From Valencia hispanica (lineage: Eukaryota; Chordata; Actinopteri; Cyprinodontiformes; Valenciidae): a DNA stretch of 64,000 nt. Within the stretch, counting starts at the first letter, position 1, and every line of letters starts with the position of its first letter. A program made the translations under genes and the position numbers. Shown here piece by piece: positions 58,101-64,000 of this stretch. The notes under the pieces were generated by a model, which had not been told where the DNA came from, made no database searches, and saw nothing but the letters and a program-made list of their open reading frames with translations. The stretch lies in the NCBI GenBank assembly GCA_963556495.2, contig OY747705.1, forward strand, positions 25,090,501 to 25,154,500. The letters are read 5' to 3'.

Positions 58101-60300
58101 TTACCTGGCTGCTCAATGTGTTGGTAATAGAGGGGCCAACAAGCTCCCATTTTTAATTTCAGTCAGGCAGATCGACACAAGGTCTTTGTGAGTTTGTTGT
58201 AAATATAGGGTGGACTGATTGTGATATCAACTCATTTGATTTTTCTAAATTAAAAACCTGCCATCTCATGATCTGTAATGTAAGACTTACAATGTATAAT
58301 AACCAGAAGAAAAAAAGCAATTGCTTTGAAATTAAAATGACAGTTTCACAGACAGGTGATTTCACATAGCTATGCAATCTATATTTTTGTTTTATTTCTG
58401 CACTGGATTCACAAACCAGATTACACTAAACATGCTTACCAGATGAGATCAATTTGCACCCACCGTCTTTTTGTGTCTGGTTGCAATTGTTCTATCATTT
58501 GCCACCACCACAGCAAATGCAGAAGCAGCAATCAAAGTGCATTCCTTAAAAACACCTGGCTAGAGGGATGATTTAGAATGGTGTTTCTATATCAATAAAT
58601 TATGTTGCAGATTTTAAAAGAGAGCAGAATCCTGCATCATTTTCATTAATTCATTCAAAGATTGTAAATTTGTGTATGTTAGCTATATAAATGTGCTAAA
58701 ATAAAATGCTAACCTGTAATTGTATCAGAATAAAAAGAAACAATTGGGCACCGTTACATAGTTTGAATTTCACTTAATTAATGAAATAGAGTTTTTTTGT
58801 TGTTGTATTGTGTTTTTTCTCCTTCTTAATGATTACATTCAGATATCAGCAGTTGGTATTTTTCTTCTGAGTCAGCCAAGCCATTCAGAGCATTGAGAAA
58901 GGAAAGCTGTTTGCTCAGGTAGTAATTTTCATAAATATACTAAAAATTGTTTGGCTTTTCTCTAAACATTATACTTATTATTTAATTAAAATGTAGGCTA
59001 ACTGTATCAGTGATGTTTCCTTGATAAAACTAGCAGATTTGTCTTGGTTTCCTAGGTTCAAAATTAAAAGAAAAAACTCAGCTGGCACACATTTAGCACC
59101 TGGAAATAGCTTCATTAAATGAGAAAGAGTGGTCTAATCTGTATAAGAACAAAACATAAGCTAATGAGAAATTTTTAGAAGAACAGAATTAACTCAGACT
59201 GTAGGTTTTAGTAAACACATATTCTTCAAAGATTTACAGACACAGTGCATTGTTAATATTAGTTTGGATAACATTCCAGAGGAATAGATCTGGGATATTT
59301 TAGACCAAGGGTTCCCAAATGGTTCCTGTGGTCAGGATCCCACTGTGAGTGAGTAAAAACCTGATAGCTAATTGTACATTTTTATCAAAATGATTAAATC
59401 AAAAATAGTCAGAAATGGATAAAGGAATAACAAAATCACTGTTTTAGGCTCTTGGACAAAAAGGCTTGGTTTCTTCTGTAGGGAATTAGGAGCGGTTTAA
59501 AAAGACCTTTAGTTTCCCGACAAAAAGTAAAGGTTGAAGCAGCAATTGGAATGGAGGGAGACCAGTGAAGTTCTATAAGATGAGAAGATGTGTATGTATG
59601 CCGCTTGGGTTTAGGGTGGTTTAGAACACTGGCATTACAGTCTTAGATATACTGAGCATCTCCGAGGCTTTAAGTATGCCTAACTGGACTCCCTTGACAA
59701 AAGAATGTGAAGGATTTCTGCAACAAAGTAATTGAGTGATAGATGAAGTTATAAGGCATATGTGGTTTTAAAAGTTGGCAGATTTAAAGATTGATTAAGA
59801 GTAACCCAAGAGTTCGAAAAACTCAAGTATTTAAGGATGGAACAAAAGCTGCAGAACCCCTGTTAATAATGTTGTTTGGGACGTGAAATCACGACTCTCA
59901 ACATTCCCCTTTAAGTTTTTCTAAAAGTAGCACAAGCCAAGCAAGTATTAACTAGGAGGGGAATGATTTGCTCCTTCTGTTTATAGGGTAAATTCAGTGC
60001 AAATGAGCCATCATCTGGATTTTTGATGCCTCATTTACCTCAGTTAAAAACATGGTTATTTCAAGACCAAAGCTCCAAGCTTAATTAAGTATGAAACTAG
60101 AAAAAAAAGTATTGCACTTATGAGCTAGGAGTTTAGCAAATTATTAATGCCGTTGGCAAACATTTCACAAGCAACCTGCCAAATAGAAATCCATTTCTTA
60201 TTCTCAACTACTGGAAGTGTACAATTATGTCATACACCAGCCAATAGATAGATTCTACATTGATTAAACTAACACTTTTGGTAAGTATTATTATACTGAG
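55126..60300. other. No recognisable feature
   Basis: About 5.2 kb, the longest quiet stretch in the window. Short open frames (55397-55681, 56156-56353, 58377-58159, 58356-58571) carry no domain. A 'ggttcccaaatgg' block at 59311 recalls hAT-type MITE ends, but there is no partner. Confidence 0.4.
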
Positions 60301-61842
60301 ATGCAGTGAGCAAAAAAGTATTTGGCAGCCACCGATTATGCAAGTTGTTTCACTTAAAAAGATGAGAGAGGTCTGTAATTTTCATCATAGGTACACTCCT
60401 ACTGTGAGAGACAGAATGTAAAAACAAAAACAAAAATGACCGGAAATCATATTGTATAATGAGAATTTGTTTGTATAATCGTGCAGAAAACAAGTACTTG
60501 GTCAATAACAAAAGTTCACCTCAACCCTTTGTAAAGTAACCTTGGTTGCAAATGACAGAGGTCAAACATTTCTTGTTGGTCTTCACCCCATTTGCACACA
60601 CAGTCGCTGGTATTCTGGCCCATTCTTCCATGCAGATCTTCTCTAGAGCTGTGATGTTTTGGGGCTGTCTCTGGGCAACACAGACTTTCAACTCCCTCCA
60701 CAGATTATCTATTGGATTGAGGTCTGGAGACTGGTTTGGCCACTCCAGAACCTTGAATTTTTTTATGTAGCCACTCCTTCATTGCCCGGGTGGTGTGTTT
60801 GGGATCATTGTCATGCTGGAAGATCCAGCCATGTTTCATCTTCAATGCTCTCACTGATGGAGGGAGGTTTTTGTCCAAAATCTCACGATACATGACCCCA
60901 TTCATCCTATCCTTAGTATGGATCAATCTTTGCAAAAAAGTTGCCCTGGGCTTCACAGCAGGTATGGTGTTCTTGGGATGCAACTCAGCATTCTTTCCCC
61001 TCTAAACACAGTGAGTCGCATTTATACCAAAGAGTTTTATTTTGGTCTCATCTGACCACATGACATTCTGCAAATCCTCCTCTGGATCATCCAGATGGCA
61101 AACTTTAGACGGGTCTGGACATGTGCTGGCTTAAGCACAGGGACCTTATGATCACTGCAGGATTAAAATCCATGATGACAAAGTGTGTTACTAATAGTAA
61201 CTTTTGTTATAGTGGTCCTAGCTCTCTGCAGGTGATTGACCAGTTCCCCCCGTCTAGTTCTGGGCGGTTGCCTCACCGTTCTCAAGATCATGTGTACCTC
61301 ACGAGGTGAGATTTTGCACGAAGCCCCAGGTCAAGGGAGATTGTCAGTGATTTGGTATTTATTCAGTTTTCTAATAATTGCACCAAAACTTGATCTCTTT
61401 CTCACCAAGCTGCTTGCTAATTGTAGGCTCATCCCAGTCTTGTGTAGGTGTACAATCTTGTCCCTGGTCCCTGACAGCTCTCAGATCTTGGCCAGGGTGG
61501 AGGTTGGAGTCTTACTCTTGAAGGTGTTGACAGATGTGTAAGGTGTTACAGATAATGAGTTCAACCAGTGCCATTAATACAGGGAACGAGTGGAGGATAG
61601 AAGAGCAGATGAAGTAACAGATCTGTTAGGGCCAGAGTTCTTGCTTGTTTGTAGGTGGTAAATGCTTATTTTCTGCACCATTATACAAATGAACCCTTAA
61701 AAAATCATAAAATGTGATTTTCTGGATCAGTTTTTTTCATATTCTGTCTCTCACAGTTGAAGTGTACCTATGATGAAAATTACAAGCCTCTCTCGTCTTT
61801 TTGAGTAGGACAACTTGCCTAAACTGGTTTTGCCCCACTGTA
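60301..61842 (-). mobile_element. Tc1 transposon (lineage B), full length but decayed
   Basis: The left end reads tgcagtgagcaaaaaagta from about 60302 (TA altered to TG), and the right end reads ggttttgccccactg then TA at 61841-61842. The subterminal blocks gagaggtctgtaattttcat and catgatgaaaattac-like occur inverted at the two ends. Length is 1.54 kb. Same family as 14655-15150. Confidence 0.88.
60500..61510 (-). pseudogene. Tc1 transposase (lineage B), many lesions
   Basis: The best open part (60983-60705, minus) encodes [15 protein letters not shown] and then [20 protein letters not shown], which carries the second catalytic Asp. The glutamate block (equivalent to NPIENLW) follows in another frame near 60700-60720. 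The first catalytic region lies near 61050 (a SDETK-type block in 'tggtctcatctgaccacatg', plus strand). The helix-turn-helix head lies towards 61500-61380, where the plus strand has ctccaccctggccaagatct. Several frameshifts and stops make it inactive. Confidence 0.75.
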
Positions 61843-62832
61843 TATATAGATATATATCAGATTTCTATCTTAACAATATTGTAAATTGGAGAGGTAGGTT
61901 TGTGCCAAAACTTTTTTTAAATGATTGCATTACCTTGAGTTCAGAATTGTTGTAATTTACCACTATAAATAGGTTGAAATGAATTAAACTGAATTAAAAC
62001 TAAAAAAATACTTGCCTAAAAGATTTGCTGTTGTATTACAGAGAAAGGTGGTTCTACAAGGTATTGAAATTAGGGCACTGAATACAAGAAGTAAAAGATT
62101 TATTGTCCCAATTTCCTACTAAGACCCATCTAAACAAACCCCTGTTTTATATATGAGAAATTAAACAAATTCTGATTTATTTCCGGTAGATGTCTGTTTT
62201 GATTATTTGTGAATTGTGTAATTGACTGACTGTGAGATTCACCAGAATGTAGGGCTTTAAAATATGAAATAACTTGTTTTAGTATTATTAACTGAGTGCT
62301 TTTCTGTTTCCTGATATTCAACAGATGACATACATCTCTACTGCTGAAACAGACATCTCACTCCAAATAAAAACATCAAAACAAACAATTTCAAAACAAA
62401 GGAAGAGGACCAGAATATGACAGATGCAAACGTTATTAGGTCTGTTTGTGCTCATCAGTTCCTGCCTCACCCAGACTTCCTCACAATTTGTCTCAAACAC
62501 CAACAGGTTCAAAACTAATTCCTTCCCGAGGCTAAAAACATTGTACACTGCTTTTACCTGCCAATTACTGATAGTATGGCAGTGATGAGATATTTCTATG
62601 TTCCTATTGGTGTGTGCACCAAACGAGAACGAGATAAGGCTCAGCAACTCTGGTAGATTTTTAATTTTAAGTGGCACAACATCATGTGCAACATGCAGGA
62701 TTAGTTAAAAGAAAAAGCAGCATCACAACAAGTAATTAGAAAGAGCATCCAGTGATGAAAGACAAAAATATGACATTTCAAAATCACTTCGAGGATCTTG
62801 CCTATGTTTGCATAGTCAAATATTGCATCAGT
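61843..62832. other. No recognisable feature
   Basis: About 1 kb; the open frame 62677-62318 (119 codons, minus) has no domain I recognise and is A/T-rich. Confidence 0.4.
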
Positions 62833-62945
62833 CAGTTGCAAAGATATTCAAACCCTTTGGACATTTCACATTTTGTCACATTTCATATGCCAGTTCAACA
62901 ACAACTGGTTCCTAATTTTGCATTGAAAAATAATTTTTCACAAAT
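62833..62945. repeat. Tc1-type terminal repeat fragment
   Basis: cagttgcaaagatattcaaa, then ccctttgg and ttcacattttgtcacattt, follow the pattern of a Tc1-type TIR (compare ccttgaacttttccacattt in the copy at 16097). There is no coding part, and the Rex3 fragment begins directly after. Confidence 0.5.
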
Positions 62946-62975
62946 AAAACTGAAAAATTTGGCCTGTATTTCAGT

Positions 62976-64000
62976 TCTCCAAGGTTTCAGTCCCGGAGAC
63001 TCCCTTCTTCTGCTGGGGGACTTCAACGCTCAGGTGGGAAATGACAGTGAGACCTAGAGAGGTGTGGTTGGGTGGTACCTGTCGCGGCGGCAACCCTTGA
63101 ACCCGCTGGTGGACACTGGCGGTAAGGGATGCTGTCAGGCTGAAGAAGGAGTCCTATCAGGTCTTTTTGGCCTGTGGGACCCCTGAAGCAGCTGATAGAT
63201 CCCGGCAGGCCAAACTGAGTGCGGCTCGGATGGACGCTGAGGCAAAAATCGGGCGTGGGAGGAGTTTGGAGAGGCCATGGAGAACGACTTCTGTGTGGCT
63301 TTGAAGCGATTCTGGTCCACCATCCAGCGTCTCGGGGGGGGAAGCAGTCTGCAACCAGCACTGTTTACAGTGGAGATGGTGTGCTGCTGATCTCGACACG
63401 GGACGCTTTGGGTCATTGGCTGGAAAACTTCAAAGACCTCCTCAATCCCACCAAGGTCTCTAATCTCTGGTGCTGAGGTCACCGAGGTCGTTAAAAAGCT
63501 CCTCGGTGGCAAAGCTCAGGAGGTGAATGAGATTTGCCAGGAGTTCCTCAAGGCTCTGGATGTTGTGGGGCTGTGTTGGTTAATGCGGCTCTGCAACATT
63601 GCATGGACATCGGGGGCAGTTCCCTTGGATTGGCAGACTGGGGTGGTGGTCCCGACCACAGAGTGTGTTCCAACTACAGGGTGATCACACTTCTGAGCCT
63701 CCCTGGTAAGGTCTATTCAGGGGTTCTGGAGAGGAGGGTCCGACGGGTAGTCGAATCGAATCCAAGAGGAACAATGCTGTTTTGGTCCTGACAGTGGAAC
63801 ACTGGACCAGCTCTACACCCTCAGCAGGGTCCTGGAGGGTGCGTGGGAGTTCGCCCTACATGTGTTCCATGGACTTGGAGAAGGAGTTCGACAGTGTCCC
63901 TTGGGGAGTCCTGTGGGGGGTACTCCGGGAGTATGGGGTACCCGGCCCCTTGATACGGGCTGTTAGGTCTCTGTACGACCGGTGTCAGAGCTTGGTTCGC
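62976..64000 (+). mobile_element. Rex3 (RTE-clade) LINE, incomplete, runs off the window
   Basis: The first segment encodes FSPGDSLLLLGDFNAQVGND, the endonuclease active-site block of RTE-type LINEs. The rest of the endonuclease is deleted near 63055-63110. Then come the linker (LKKESYQVF, EAMENDFCVALKRFW), and the RT start (KALDVVGL, LCNIAWTSGAVPLDWQTGVVV at about 63590-63650). RT motif A appears near 63870 as a MDLEKEFDSVPWGVL-like block, and the RT continues past 64000. There are many frameshifts, for example near 63390 and 63655. The 20 bases at 63631-63650 fit, as far as I remember it, the published degenerate Rex3 primer RTX3-R3, which supports the family name. Confidence 0.88.

Noticed and set aside
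59290..59350. Start of another hAT MITE (ggttcccaaatgg)
   Set aside because: No inverted partner or 8-bp duplication found within about 1 kb.

Overview
The window reads as vertebrate nuclear DNA, most probably from a teleost fish. It is AT-rich, has no dense or long host open reading frames, and is full of transposon families typical of teleosts: Rex1-like, Rex3, L2-like, I/Nimb-like and L1-like LINEs, several Tc1 lineages, Tigger/pogo and hAT elements, and an endogenous retrovirus-like LTR element. I found no host exon, rRNA, tRNA or CRISPR array. The stretch is probably intergenic or a very large intron. Everything below rests on sequence reading and family knowledge; no search was run.

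Layout. 1-6 kb: a TIR-bearing MITE cut by the window edge, two L2-like LINE 3' fragments (minus strand), decayed Tc1 pieces, an old dispersed repeat pair, and a 215-bp foldback insertion with a perfect 16-bp target-site duplication and a hammerhead-like core. 8-15 kb: a Tc1 relic, a possible hAT MITE, a LINE tail and a head-to-head Tc1 chimera. 16.1-17.7 kb: the best Tc1 copy, complete with long TIRs and a transposase broken by one frameshift. 18.4-19.9 kb: a hAT MITE with an 8-bp TSD and a Rex1-like relic. 21.8-24.9 kb: a hAT (GTF2IRD2/Charlie-like) transposase pseudogene whose BED-type zinc finger is split by a Tc1; that Tc1 has its own catalytic core replaced by a 22-bp minisatellite. 26.7-27.5 kb: a roughly 147-bp satellite-like repeat. 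29.4-31.3 kb: a hAT C-terminal fragment and a Rex1-like LINE.

35.5-37.2 kb: a Tigger/pogo element that keeps only the DNA-binding head and acidic tail of its transposase and carries an inserted repeat. 39.5-44 kb: a Tc1 fragment entered by an LTR element that retains an 823-bp LTR, a polypurine tract and a decayed envelope-like gene. 44-46.7 kb: an I/Nimb-like LINE with ORF1 and an intact endonuclease but a deleted reverse transcriptase. 47 kb: a small Tc1-derived element. 51.3-53.9 kb: a long L2-like LINE with a nearly complete reverse transcriptase. 54-55 kb: a hAT-like MITE and an L1-like tail. 60.3-61.8 kb: a complete but decayed Tc1. 63-64 kb: a Rex3 LINE running off the window.

The elements do not form a pathway; their relation is stratigraphic. 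Nesting gives relative ages: hAT older than its Tc1, the Tc1 at 39.5 kb older than the LTR element, and Tigger older than its inner repeat. The most unusual structures are the foldback with a ribozyme-like core, the minisatellite inside the Tc1 transposase, and the tandem repeats with a duplicated polypurine-like motif around the LTR.
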